Counted from the stretch's first letter, positions 14,902 to 22,524 are shown. The stretch is 26,097 nucleotides of DNA from Thermacetogenium sp. UBA5472 (GCA_002426495.1 DIQC01000088.1:1-26097), one strand, 5' to 3'. Translations and numbers: made by a program. Notes: generated from the sequence alone by a model not told the origin.

Positions 14902-15891
14902 TTGCTCCCACAGGATCAATTAATTTCTGAGCTAAAAGAATTGAATGATTATTTAGAAAACCGTCATAGAAGGGGAGGAACCACAGGGAAAAGACGGCAG
15001 AGAGCGCAGCAAAAAGGGGTTTTTGCCGATCTGTCAAAACTTTCCCCCGGGGAAATAGATTCCATTTTTCAGGGAAGGCCATTGGTAGGGGTGGATGGCT
15101 CTCTGGTCAATTATGGGGCTAGCTATCCTTATGTGTTAACATTTTTTCGGGCTCTGGCACATACAACTGGCAGCGGCGGCATCAGCGAACGTATTTGGGA
15201 GCAGGAGGTTTTTACACCACTGCTCCCCAAGTACCAGAAAAAGATGGATGAGCATATAAGCAGAGGGCAGGATGCAGAAGAGGTCTTAGCCCATCTTCGT
15301 TGGGAGATATTAGCGACACTGGAGGCCAAGGCGGCAGTACAGTCACTGAGAGCGAAACCTCGGCTGTTAGTTTTGGATGGCGGCTTCGCTCGTTTGAAAA
15401 ACCATGCACCTGAAATCTGGAGCAGCCTGAAGTCTGCGGCACTTGAACAAGATGCGTTGATGGTTGGGGTAACCGAGGAGATCGCCACCTGTTCCCTGGC
15501 GCAAACATTTAATCTGGCCGGCGAAGCAGATTCCCCCAGGGTAGTGGGTGACCGGGAGATTCTGTTTGGACTGCTGGAACCGGGAGAAACTTATCGGCTA
15601 CATGAGGGGGGGAGCGGAGAAAAGGGGCGTTTTTATGCGCGCTTCGCCAAACATCCCCAGGTTGTGGCTGTTGACTATTTAAAGGCGCAGGAAAATGAAG
15701 TGATGACAGCGCTCAGTTTTTTATATACTATTACCCCATCATCTGGGAGGGGTATCCCTCTGTGGCTAGATGTGGTTGATGCTGAGGTGCGTCTGACTAG
15801 AGGAGAGGCAGAAGCCATGCTCGCTACCTGTCTTGATCCGGCTGTAGCGGAGGTTTTCCTGCGGCCGCTTAGAGCAAGCAGAGAGCTTTAA
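14902..15891 (+). CDS. nurA: NurA-domain 5'-3' nuclease
   Basis: NurA nucleases act with the HerA translocase to resect double-strand DNA ends, a system best known from archaea. Seen: a basic N-terminal region, then the NurA core starting P-L-V-G-V-D-G-S (metal-binding Asp), L-L-V-L-D-G-G-F (second Asp), a V-G-V-T segment, and the C-terminal P-L-W-L-D-V-V-D-A-E-V-R strand. It is 329 residues, within the family range. The TTG start has AAGGGGGG 6 bases upstream. Its stop codon lies inside a 14-bp hairpin and herA follows 119 bases later, which fits a joint HerA-NurA function. Confidence 0.85.
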   Translation: MLPQDQLISELKELNDYLENRHRRGGTTGKRRQRAQQKGVFADLSKLSPGEIDSIFQGRPLVGVDGSLVNYGASYPYVLTFFRALAHTTGSGGISERIWEQEVFTPLLPKYQKKMDEHISRGQDAEEVLAHLRWEILATLEAKAAVQSLRAKPRLLVLDGGFARLKNHAPEIWSSLKSAALEQDALMVGVTEEIATCSLAQTFNLAGEADSPRVVGDREILFGLLEPGETYRLHEGGSGEKGRFYARFAKHPQVVAVDYLKAQENEVMTALSFLYTITPSSGRGIPLWLDVVDAEVRLTRGEAEAMLATCLDPAVAEVFLRPLRASREL

Positions 15892-15927
15892 GTGAGTCAA
15901 GGGGACGGGGAATTTGACTCACTTAAA
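15887..15927 (+). repeat. 14-bp perfect hairpin with GGGGACGG loop spanning the nurA stop
   Basis: TTTAAGTGAGTCAA (15887-15900) and TTGACTCACTTAAA (15914-15927) are perfect complements; the loop is GGGGACGGGGAAT. The loop's GGGGACGG can pair with CCGTCCCC at 15971-15978, and three copies of CCAGTGCATA lie in 15932-15996. It may act as a terminator or attenuator, or be a mobile-type repeat. Confidence 0.7.
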
Positions 15928-15965
15928 GGTACCCAGTGCATAGGTGGAAACTGTTTGCTGGCAAT

Positions 15966-15978
15966 AGGAACCGTCCCC
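15966..15978 (-). repeat. Inverted copy of the GGGGACGGTT core
   Basis: AGGAACCGTCCCC is the reverse complement of GGGGACGGTTCCT, the core seen after hypE. It lies 33 bases before the herA start. Confidence 0.5.
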
Positions 15979-16010
15979 AGTGCATACCAGTGCATAGATT
16001 GGAGGTCTTT

Positions 16011-17840
16011 ATGCAAGTAGTCGGTGTGACAACACAACAGTATATTTATGTGGCCTCTCGCCAGCGGAAATTCCGCATCGGGGAGATTCTGGTTATAGAT
16101 GACCCGGAACTGGAGCCTAGGGGTGAAGTTGTAGAGACAAAGTCTTTCAATAGATTCCTTCCTCTCACCATGGAGCGCAGCCCCTTGATCGATCCCGCTG
16201 TTTGGGAGGGGTTGGAACAGGTGGGGTTTCGCCTAGGTGAGGAGACATTTCACCTGGCCAAGCTGCGGGTTTTAAGTGATATCCCTTATCCGGTGGCTGT
16301 AGGTTCCAGTGTGCACCTGCCGTCTTTTGCTGAGGTTTATGACCTCCTGCTGCCCTGTCCGGTGGACGCCGGACTTGTCTTAGGGGTTACTCTGGGAACT
16401 GAGGATATGCAGGGGACCCTTCCGGATGAACTAAAAAATGTTGCTCCTTTGTATAAAAAGGGTGAAGGGATACTTCCCCAGCGTGGTGTTCCTTTTGTTT
16501 TTGATCACCGGGCTATGCAGGAATACCCCCATATCGGTATTTTCGGGGGATCGGGTTCTGGTAAGTCCTTCGGGATGAGGGTGATCCTGGAGGAACTTTT
16601 GGAAAAGCAGATACCAACTCTGGTTTTCGATCCTCATTATGAGATGAGCTTTAGTACGCCATTTGAAGGGATGGACGGGGGTAAGGCCAAAAAATATAAA
16701 GGTAGGACGGAAATCCTCACAGTAGGAAAGGATACAGGGGTGAGTTTCGAAGATCTGACGAGCCAGGACCTGGCCTCACTGCTGGCAGCTGCAGGGGGAA
16801 ACTTCACTGAGGGGATGGATAATGCATTAAAGGCCATTCACCAGGGTAAGGACTCCTTTGTGAGCTTTTCGGGGAAACTTGATCAATGCATCGGACTGGC
16901 TGAGAAGGAGGAAGAAACCTTATCAGAAATTCGTAAGCATTATGGGGAGAATTCCGCATACGAAAAGAAGATCATAAATTTAGCCCGACAGGCCGGACAT
17001 CCCAGCAGTCTGCGGGGTATCCGCTGGCGTCTTTATCGCCTGCACAGGGAAGGTATTTTTCAAAAGGATATCTCTCCAATAACCAATGCCCTTTATCGCA
17101 GGCGCCTGACTGTGATCAGGGGTCCCATCTGGCTGTTGGCTGTTTTCAGCGCTTATCTAGTGCGCAAACTCTATGGGATGCGCCGCAGTTATCAGGATGC
17201 CATTCAGCGGGGTGAAATCCCTGGCGAAAAGTTCCCACCCTTTATTATAGTAACAGATGAGGCACATAACTTTGCCCGTCGTGGTGAGTTTTCTTCACCT
17301 GCCCGCAGTGTCTTCCGGGAGGTAGCCCAGGAGGGAAGGAAGTATGGAGTTTTTCTGATACTGGCTACACAGCGTCCTGCTCTGCTGGATGATACGATCA
17401 CTGCACAGCTCAACACAAAGATCATCTTTCGCACCGTCAGGGCAAGCGATATTAAGGTGATCCAGGAGGAAACAGATATCTCCGGGGAGGAGGGGGGTAG
17501 GCTCCCTTATCTACCATCAGGTACTGCCTTTATCTCCTCAGCCGTTGTGGGGAGAACGGTATCTGTTCGCATCCGCTGTGCCAGGACACAGGCTCCTCGC
17601 ACACTAAATCCCTTTACCGAATTAGAAAAGGATTATGGCGGGGTGGATGAGGAATTTTATAAAGCAATTGCAGATTTCCTCCCACTGCACATCGGACAGA
17701 TCACTCTTCATCTCCCGGAGCTGGAGAATTCTCTCAACCGCTCGGTCACAGTTGATGAGGTACAGGAATCCTTAGAGGAACTGGTTATAGCGGGAAGGTT
17801 GGAAAAGATCGAGGGCCCTTTCGGTCCTACCTATAAATAG
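16011..17840 (+). CDS. herA: HerA-type DNA translocase/helicase ATPase
   Basis: A hexameric FtsK-HerA superfamily ATPase expected to pump duplex DNA into the NurA nuclease. Seen: N-terminal HAS-barrel (about 1-90), Walker A G-G-S-G-S-G-K-S (about residues 179-186), Walker B I-I-V-T-D-E-A-H-N-F (about 412-421), the sensor segment L-A-T-Q-R-P with a nearby F-R-T-V arginine, and a long insertion between the Walker motifs. It is 609 residues, slightly longer than typical archaeal HerA (about 500). The ATG at 16011 has GGAGG 5 bases upstream; an earlier in-frame ATG at 15936 lies inside the repeat region and is rejected. The Mre11-type gene follows after 91 bases. Confidence 0.88.
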   Translation: MQVVGVTTQQYIYVASRQRKFRIGEILVIDDPELEPRGEVVETKSFNRFLPLTMERSPLIDPAVWEGLEQVGFRLGEETFHLAKLRVLSDIPYPVAVGSSVHLPSFAEVYDLLLPCPVDAGLVLGVTLGTEDMQGTLPDELKNVAPLYKKGEGILPQRGVPFVFDHRAMQEYPHIGIFGGSGSGKSFGMRVILEELLEKQIPTLVFDPHYEMSFSTPFEGMDGGKAKKYKGRTEILTVGKDTGVSFEDLTSQDLASLLAAAGGNFTEGMDNALKAIHQGKDSFVSFSGKLDQCIGLAEKEEETLSEIRKHYGENSAYEKKIINLARQAGHPSSLRGIRWRLYRLHREGIFQKDISPITNALYRRRLTVIRGPIWLLAVFSAYLVRKLYGMRRSYQDAIQRGEIPGEKFPPFIIVTDEAHNFARRGEFSSPARSVFREVAQEGRKYGVFLILATQRPALLDDTITAQLNTKIIFRTVRASDIKVIQEETDISGEEGGRLPYLPSGTAFISSAVVGRTVSVRIRCARTQAPRTLNPFTELEKDYGGVDEEFYKAIADFLPLHIGQITLHLPELENSLNRSVTVDEVQESLEELVIAGRLEKIEGPFGPTYK

Positions 17841-17846
17841 TAAGTT

Positions 17847-17879
17847 GTGTGTCACGACTCCCGTTCCCGTGTCACACAC
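17847..17879 (+). repeat. Imperfect hairpin between herA and the Mre11-type gene
   Basis: GTGTGTCAC (17847-17855) can pair with GTG-tc-ACACAC (17869-17879) with a 2-base bulge; the loop is GACTCCCGTTCCC. Its form (short variable stem, C/G-rich loop) resembles the other intergenic hairpins of this window, but the core is not identical. Confidence 0.45.
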
Positions 17880-17931
17880 CAGGCACAGGCACTGGGGAAA
17901 CATGGTAAGCAACAGGCATGGGGGTATCATA

Positions 17932-18918
17932 ATGCGTTTTCTTTTTTTTACAGATGACCATAAAAGGGGCACTAGTCCTGAAAACAGGACAGATAATTTT
18001 CCTGTGACTCTGGTGCACAAGCTAAAAGAGGTGGTGGAAATTGCCCAGGAATACGAGGTGGATTATATTCTGCATGGAGGGGATTTTTTTGATGTTCCTG
18101 CTCCTGCTATCAGTGTCTGTGCAGATTTCCTGGAAGTCTATCAGCAGTTTTCAGTCCCCCTCTTTACAATCCCGGGCAATCATGATCTTTTTGGACATAA
18201 CACGGCAACCCTCCCCCGCACTATGCTTGGTTTTATTGCTAGGCTGGGTATTGTGCGTCTAGTGGGAAGAGAGCCCATCTATCTTGAGAAAAATGGCCTG
18301 CGTGTACAGCTGAGCGGGCAAGGCTACCATTTTGAAATGGATCGACGGGAACCTCAGTTGGATTATGTTGTCCAGAAAAAGGACTGTGACTATGCCATCC
18401 ATATGGTGCATGGGATGCTTTTGCAGCGCAGCATTTATCCGGGGGCTATTTACACTTTGATCGAGCAGATCTGGGATACTGAAGCGGACTTTACTTTGCT
18501 TGGACATAACCATCTGGGTTTTCCCGATACGGAAAAGGATGGGAAATATTTTCTCAACCCCGGAGCATTGGTGCGCCTTTCCAACCACCAGCACGAGATA
18601 AAAAGGCCTATACAGGTGCTGATCATCGACTTTTCCGGAAGCAGTCCGACTTATGAAAAGGTCAGGCTGAAGAGTGCCGCACCTGGTGAGGATGTCCTGG
18701 ACAGGTCCCGGTTGGAAGAAGCAGCTTTTCGAGAGCAAAAATTGGCAGGTTATTTGGCAGAGGTGAAGGCAGCCGGTTCCTATGAGCGTACTGATGTGCG
18801 TGTGCTGCTGCAGGAAATTGCCGCAGCGGAAAAGATGTCTCCGGCGGTAATCGATGAAGCACTGCGTAGGATTTCTTTGGCAGAGGAAGCTATCAGCCTG
18901 GGAGAGGATAAAGTATGA
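17932..18918 (+). CDS. Mre11/SbcD-type DNA repair exonuclease
   Basis: A metallophosphoesterase nuclease that pairs with the Rad50-type ATPase encoded next to it. All phosphodiesterase motifs are present: D-D-H (residues 8-10), H-G-G-D-F-F-D (about 46-52), P-G-N-H-D (about 81-85), H-M-V-H-G (about 155-159) and L-G-H-N-H (about 190-194). A helical C-terminal region of about 80 residues would bind the base of the Rad50 coiled coil. It is 329 residues, short compared with SbcD (about 380-400), nearer to compact archaeal or phage forms. The ATG at 17932 has GGGGGT 6 bases before it; the frame extends to 17845 but that part covers a hairpin. The stop overlaps the next start (ATGA). Confidence 0.92.
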   Translation: MRFLFFTDDHKRGTSPENRTDNFPVTLVHKLKEVVEIAQEYEVDYILHGGDFFDVPAPAISVCADFLEVYQQFSVPLFTIPGNHDLFGHNTATLPRTMLGFIARLGIVRLVGREPIYLEKNGLRVQLSGQGYHFEMDRREPQLDYVVQKKDCDYAIHMVHGMLLQRSIYPGAIYTLIEQIWDTEADFTLLGHNHLGFPDTEKDGKYFLNPGALVRLSNHQHEIKRPIQVLIIDFSGSSPTYEKVRLKSAAPGEDVLDRSRLEEAAFREQKLAGYLAEVKAAGSYERTDVRVLLQEIAAAEKMSPAVIDEALRRISLAEEAISLGEDKV

Positions 18919-20219
18919 GCAGCATTAAGCGGCTTATTGTTGATAATTTTCAGTCTCATCAACACACAGAAGTGGAGTTCGGATTGGGACTTAATGTTGT
19001 TGTGGGGCCTTCAGATTTTGGCAAGTCAGCTCTGGTACGGGCATTGCGATGGGTTCTCTATAATGAACCTCGAGGAGCGAACTTCATCCGGGTAGGTGCA
19101 AAGGTCTGTCAGGTAAAGGTAGAGATGGATGATGGTACTATTGTCGCTCGTCTGCGGAGTACAACCGGAAAAAACCAGTACCTGTTAAAGAGTCCTGATC
19201 TGGATGAACTGGTTTTCGAGGGTTTTGGGAGCGATGTTCCGGCGGAAATCATTCAAGTTACTGGTGTCAGGAAGATAATCATCGATGAGCACAGCAAAGT
19301 GGAGTTGAATCTTGCGTCCCAGTTGGAAGGCCCCTTTCTTATGTCTGAGAATGGAGCCATCAGAGCGAAAGTGATCGGTCAATTGGGCGGTGTGCACATT
19401 CTGGACTGGGCGCAAAGATCTGTGAACACGGAGCTGCGGCGTTTGGGGGAGCGGGAGAAGCGATCCCAGGAACAACTGGAGCAGCTTGCAGAGTCACTTA
19501 AATCTTATAAGCATCTTCCGGAACTGCAGGAGAAGATTGAGCAGATTACCTATCTGATCAGGCAGATAGAACAAAATACCCAAAAAGTTGAAGAACTCAC
19601 CGCTCTGCAGAGGGACTGGGAAGAGAATAAAAAAGCTTTAGCGGGGGTTGAACGGGTGTTGTCAGTGATGACCCGCTTGGATCAGGCTGAGGAGAGATGC
19701 CGGCAACTGGTGGAGTGCAGTCAGCAGTATGGCAGTCTCGTCAATCTGCAGATGGAGATCAGCCAGGTGAATAAGCAGTTTGCTTGGGTTGATAGGGTGA
19801 TTGCAGACACAGGCCAAGTAGCCCTTATTGATGAACAACTGCAAAAAAGTGACCCGCTTTATCACGAATGGAAGGATCTCAACCAAGTTGCCAGTGAACT
19901 GGAACAGATAACAAACCATTTAAAGAAAATATCGTTTATTGCAGAACGCACAAAAGAATTGGCGGCAGTAGAAAAACAGCTGACAGACATTGAGGAGAAG
20001 AGACAAAGGTGGAAAATCTACCACGAGTTAGGGCAGGATTGGAAGGAACATGACAATGCATACCGGGGTTCCTGCCTGGCAGCGGAACGCTATCAAAAGG
20101 AAATCGACCAGCATCTTCAAGACTTTCGGAAATTCTTGCTGAAAATTGGCAAGTGTCCAGTCTGTTTTGGAGAACTGGATCAGGAAGCAATAGAGAGAGT
20201 TCTGAATGAATATAGATAA
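18915..20219 (+). CDS. Rad50/SbcC-like ATPase, N-terminal half (Walker A, coiled coil, zinc hook)
   Basis: The N-terminal half of an SMC-type ATPase, 434 residues. Seen: first strand and N-F-Q-S-H motif, Walker A G-P-S-D-F-G-K-S (31-38), the remaining N-lobe to about residue 165, then a long coiled coil (about 170-410, rich in E/Q/K/L heptads), and a zinc-hook C-P-V-C (414-417) 17 residues before the stop. No Walker B or signature motif is present, so it cannot hydrolyse ATP alone. Full Rad50/SbcC would continue through a returning coil into a C-terminal lobe; those parts are found in the two following frames. The ATG overlaps the Mre11-type stop by 4 bases, indicating coupled translation. 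The end at TAA (20217-20219) is followed by a new ribosome binding site, so the split looks designed rather than a recent frameshift. Confidence 0.9.
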   Translation: MSSIKRLIVDNFQSHQHTEVEFGLGLNVVVGPSDFGKSALVRALRWVLYNEPRGANFIRVGAKVCQVKVEMDDGTIVARLRSTTGKNQYLLKSPDLDELVFEGFGSDVPAEIIQVTGVRKIIIDEHSKVELNLASQLEGPFLMSENGAIRAKVIGQLGGVHILDWAQRSVNTELRRLGEREKRSQEQLEQLAESLKSYKHLPELQEKIEQITYLIRQIEQNTQKVEELTALQRDWEENKKALAGVERVLSVMTRLDQAEERCRQLVECSQQYGSLVNLQMEISQVNKQFAWVDRVIADTGQVALIDEQLQKSDPLYHEWKDLNQVASELEQITNHLKKISFIAERTKELAAVEKQLTDIEEKRQRWKIYHELGQDWKEHDNAYRGSCLAAERYQKEIDQHLQDFRKFLLKIGKCPVCFGELDQEAIERVLNEYR

Positions 20220-20234
20220 GGGGGGTGCCTCATT

Positions 20235-20513
20235 TTGGCAGGAGCGAAGGAGCAGACCCAATATGAAAAACAAATCAATTATCTAAAGGATGCGCTGCGC
20301 AGATCCCGTGACTTGCGGGAGCGTGCTTTAAGCCAGAAGGAACTGCTGGAGCAGCAGCGTCAAAAGTTGTATCAGAGGGCCGAGGAGTACGGCGTTAAGC
20401 CAGAGGAACTGAATGATCAGATAGCCTCTTTGAAAGAGGAGATGGATCGGTTGTTGAAGGAGACAAAAGAGCTGATCCCGTGGGACCTTCTGGAAAAGGA
20501 GCGCTCTCGGTGA
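20235..20513 (+). CDS. Small coiled-coil protein between the two Rad50 halves
   Basis: A 92-residue, almost wholly helical and charged protein, with heptad-like repeats over residues 5-80 and no cysteines. A TTG start with GGGGGGTG about 7 bases upstream; its stop overlaps the next start (GTGA). Its position is that of the returning coil just after the zinc hook in an intact Rad50, so it may supply part of that coil as a separate chain. It lacks any catalytic motif. Function is inferred only from position and composition. Confidence 0.7.
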   Translation: MAGAKEQTQYEKQINYLKDALRRSRDLRERALSQKELLEQQRQKLYQRAEEYGVKPEELNDQIASLKEEMDRLLKETKELIPWDLLEKERSR

Positions 20514-21172
20514 ATCAGAACCTAAAGGATTTAAATGCCCTCAAAAAGAATCTTGAACAGCTGAAAGCTATTTACCATGGGCAGCAGGGTGAACAGGCCA
20601 AACTTCAGGAACAGGAAGCCTCTCTCAAGGAGAGCGTGAAGGAAATCCATGAGCAAGGGGAGTGTCTGGAACAGGTGCGTCTTCTGCTGATGGAGGCTGC
20701 CAAGCATGCCCGTGAGCAGGGGCGTCGTCAGGTGGAACTCCTGGTCACTCAGGGTCTGCAGTTTGTTTTTGGAGATGACTTAGAGTTCAAGGTTGTAGTG
20801 GAGGAGAAGCGAGACCGTCCGGAAGCGGAGTTTTACGTCTGCTCTACTTACGGAGGGGATTATCGGGTAGAAACCACCCCTCAGGATGCCCGAGGGGGAG
20901 GGGTTGTGGATGTCATCTCACTAGCTCTGCGGCTTGCCCTTCTGCATGCCTCCCGGCCTCCTGTGGGCGGGCCTGCAATCCTGGATGAACCCGGGAAACA
21001 CGTCTCTGATGAATACGCCCCGCAACTAGCTCAATTTCTGAAAGGTTTCAGTCAATCCCTGGGGCGCCAGGTGATCATGGTCTCCCATAACCAGCACCTG
21101 GCCGATTCTGCAGATATCTCATACCTGGTGGAGCTGCATCAGGGAATAAGTAAGGTGCGCCGGATTCGCTAA
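20510..21172 (+). CDS. Rad50/SbcC-like ATPase, C-terminal half (signature, Walker B, H-loop)
   Basis: A 220-residue C-terminal lobe: a coiled coil of about 80 residues, a beta region, a signature-like helix A-R-G-G-G-V-V-D-V-I-S (about 127-137) followed by L-A-L-R-L-A-L-L, Walker B P-A-I-L-D-E-P with a D-loop-like segment, and the H-loop V-S-H-N. The GTG at 20510 has AAGGAG 8 bases upstream and overlaps the preceding stop (GTGA); an earlier in-frame GTG at 20480 is possible. The usual S of the ABC signature (S-G-G) reads R here. It must combine with the Walker A half to make an ATP site. Phage-type SbcC-like ATPases show a similar G-G-G-hydrophobic-hydrophobic-D variant (from memory). Confidence 0.88.
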   Translation: MNQNLKDLNALKKNLEQLKAIYHGQQGEQAKLQEQEASLKESVKEIHEQGECLEQVRLLLMEAAKHAREQGRRQVELLVTQGLQFVFGDDLEFKVVVEEKRDRPEAEFYVCSTYGGDYRVETTPQDARGGGVVDVISLALRLALLHASRPPVGGPAILDEPGKHVSDEYAPQLAQFLKGFSQSLGRQVIMVSHNQHLADSADISYLVELHQGISKVRRIR

Positions 21173-21202
21173 AGTGTTATTAAAATATAATGAGCAGTTC
21201 CG

Positions 21203-21245
21203 GGGTCAGGCGCAACTAAATGCCTGACCCTTACTTTTATTAATT
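21203..21245. terminator. Strong terminator hairpin of the nurA-herA-mre11-rad50 cluster
   Basis: GGGTCAGGC (21203-21211) and GCCTGACCC (21222-21230) form a perfect 9-bp stem with a 10-base loop, followed by a T-rich tract. It sits between convergent genes and may serve both strands, although the T-rich side favours + strand termination. Confidence 0.75.
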
Positions 21246-22247
21246 TTATTTTATGCGCCAGATATATTCCCGGTGCGGTGGTTGGCGGAATTTGTGAAGT
21301 TCATTTTCACTTGGGAGGTCCCTTTCAATTTCATTATGGATGTGTTTTGTATAGCCTGCCACAGCGAAATCAGCTCCTTTTCCGGGATAAAGCTCTATAC
21401 CATAGGGGTGGAAATAGTTCCTCCAGATCTCCATTGGGAGGTCGCTGCATTCCGTTCTGCTCAGTTGTACGGTGATAGTTTCACAATCAAAAGCACATCC
21501 CAATACAGCAACAGGAAGGCAGACAACGGCTACTTTTGGGTAGCGCCAATGAGGATTAATAGGGAGAGGATTTGTGCCAAGCAATTCATCCATATTTAGA
21601 TAAAGGGGAGAAGTATTTTTCCAAGAAGTTATCAGGGATTCTTCAATCTGTTTGCCGCTCTGGTCAATGGCATCAGGATATACAAGCCTATCTCCGAGCA
21701 GGATGGTTGCACCAGAGCAGCGCAAGGCAGAAATGCGACGGAATTCAGGAAAAGGCTGCATGCTCTGCGAGATGAGCTCTTGTCTGATCTCGCAGAGCAC
21801 ATCTTGTGGTATGGTTCGCTTCAGCAGACGCATTCCAGTGGAATTATTGATGATTACAGGAAGGAACCATCCGAAAAGAAATGCTTGCAGGGATTCATCC
21901 TTCAAAATGTAGTTCTGCAGAGGATGACGGTCACGTATTTTTTTCAGCTGCTCCGGTTTTTGGGCAACCCATAGTGCCCAGGAAGCATGCTTGTCACGGT
22001 AATTGTTGCGCAGTGGGTTTTCTTTCAACCATCTCGAATAGTCCTCTTTGTCAAAAGGTACTAATAGAATCCAGGCGCCAAAATGATCTTCCTGCCACCG
22101 TTGAAATTCCCGCTGGCGGGCTAGTAAGAAGTCTTTGTAAGCGTTCAGGTCACCGCCCCAGAGTTCTTCGAAATCTTCCTGACTGTAGGTGACATATATA
22201 AGCCGTTGTTTGTCGCATACAAAACCTGTTTTTTCTTTGGATACCAC
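21246..22247 (-). CDS. Unrecognised conserved-looking protein
   Basis: A 333-residue soluble protein that I do not recognise. GTG at 22247 is preceded by GGAGGTG with a 6-base gap, which clearly sets the start; the frame stays open further upstream but has no start signal there. Composition is rich in Trp, Tyr, Pro and charged residues; there is no signal peptide and only short hydrophobic stretches (for example F-L-F-G-W-F-L-P-V-I-I and V-A-V-V-C-L-P-V-A-V-L-G-C). No catalytic motif is evident. It converges on the Rad50 cluster and has its own long leader (22248-22524) with strong hairpins. It is probably a real gene because of its length, ribosome binding site and balanced composition. Confidence 0.75.
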   Translation of the reverse strand: MVSKEKTGFVCDKQRLIYVTYSQEDFEELWGGDLNAYKDFLLARQREFQRWQEDHFGAWILLVPFDKEDYSRWLKENPLRNNYRDKHASWALWVAQKPEQLKKIRDRHPLQNYILKDESLQAFLFGWFLPVIINNSTGMRLLKRTIPQDVLCEIRQELISQSMQPFPEFRRISALRCSGATILLGDRLVYPDAIDQSGKQIEESLITSWKNTSPLYLNMDELLGTNPLPINPHWRYPKVAVVCLPVAVLGCAFDCETITVQLSRTECSDLPMEIWRNYFHPYGIELYPGKGADFAVAGYTKHIHNEIERDLPSENELHKFRQPPHREYIWRIK

Positions 22248-22362
22248 AAAAAGCACCTCCGTTTGAACCATTATAGCGAATGTGAGATCAGTAACTTGTC
22301 CGTTCCTGTCGACAGCAATAACAAATAAAGTCATAAAAGAAAGTGTTTTGGAGGGAAGGTAT

Positions 22363-22428
22363 GTTTACCATCCACAGGACGATCCCCTTGGCAGGTAAAC
22401 TAACAGGGCCAGCCATGGGGATCGTCCT
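22363..22428. repeat. 12-bp inverted repeat with an overlapping alternative stem
   Basis: AGGACGATCCCC (22376-22387) and GGGGATCGTCCT (22417-22428) are perfect complements with a 29-base gap. A second pair, GTTTACC (22363-22369) and GGTAAAC (22394-22400), interleaves with it, so both cannot form as simple nested stems. It lies upstream of the minus-strand gene ending at 22247 and upstream of the tRNA. Confidence 0.6.
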
Positions 22429-22487
22429 CGTGGCAGGTCGGGAGGTGAATAAAATATTCGGGGGTGTAAACCGCAAGATTTGATCAA

Positions 22488-22516
22488 TTGACAAGACTAA
22501 AAATATAATATAGAAT
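22488..22516 (+). promoter_or_regulatory. Promoter of tRNA-Pro
   Basis: A perfect TTGACA (22488-22493), 17-base spacer, TAGAAT (22511-22516), placing transcription start at about 22523, directly before the tRNA. Confidence 0.7.
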
Positions 22517-22524
22517 ACACTACA

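Noticed and set aside
15932..15996. Three CCAGTGCATA copies as a CRISPR-like array
   Set aside because: The repeats are only 10 bases, unevenly spaced, and not separated by uniform spacers; no cas genes are present.
20217..20235. Split Rad50 as a simple assembly frameshift
   Set aside because: The N half ends in its own stop after the hook, the next frame has its own GGGGGGTG site and start, and the C half has AAGGAG plus a GTGA overlap; one indel would not create these signals. Read data would still be worth checking.
21273..22192. Several plus-strand open frames opposite the 333-residue gene
   Set aside because: They overlap each other and the minus-strand gene, lack ribosome binding sites and have shadow-like composition.
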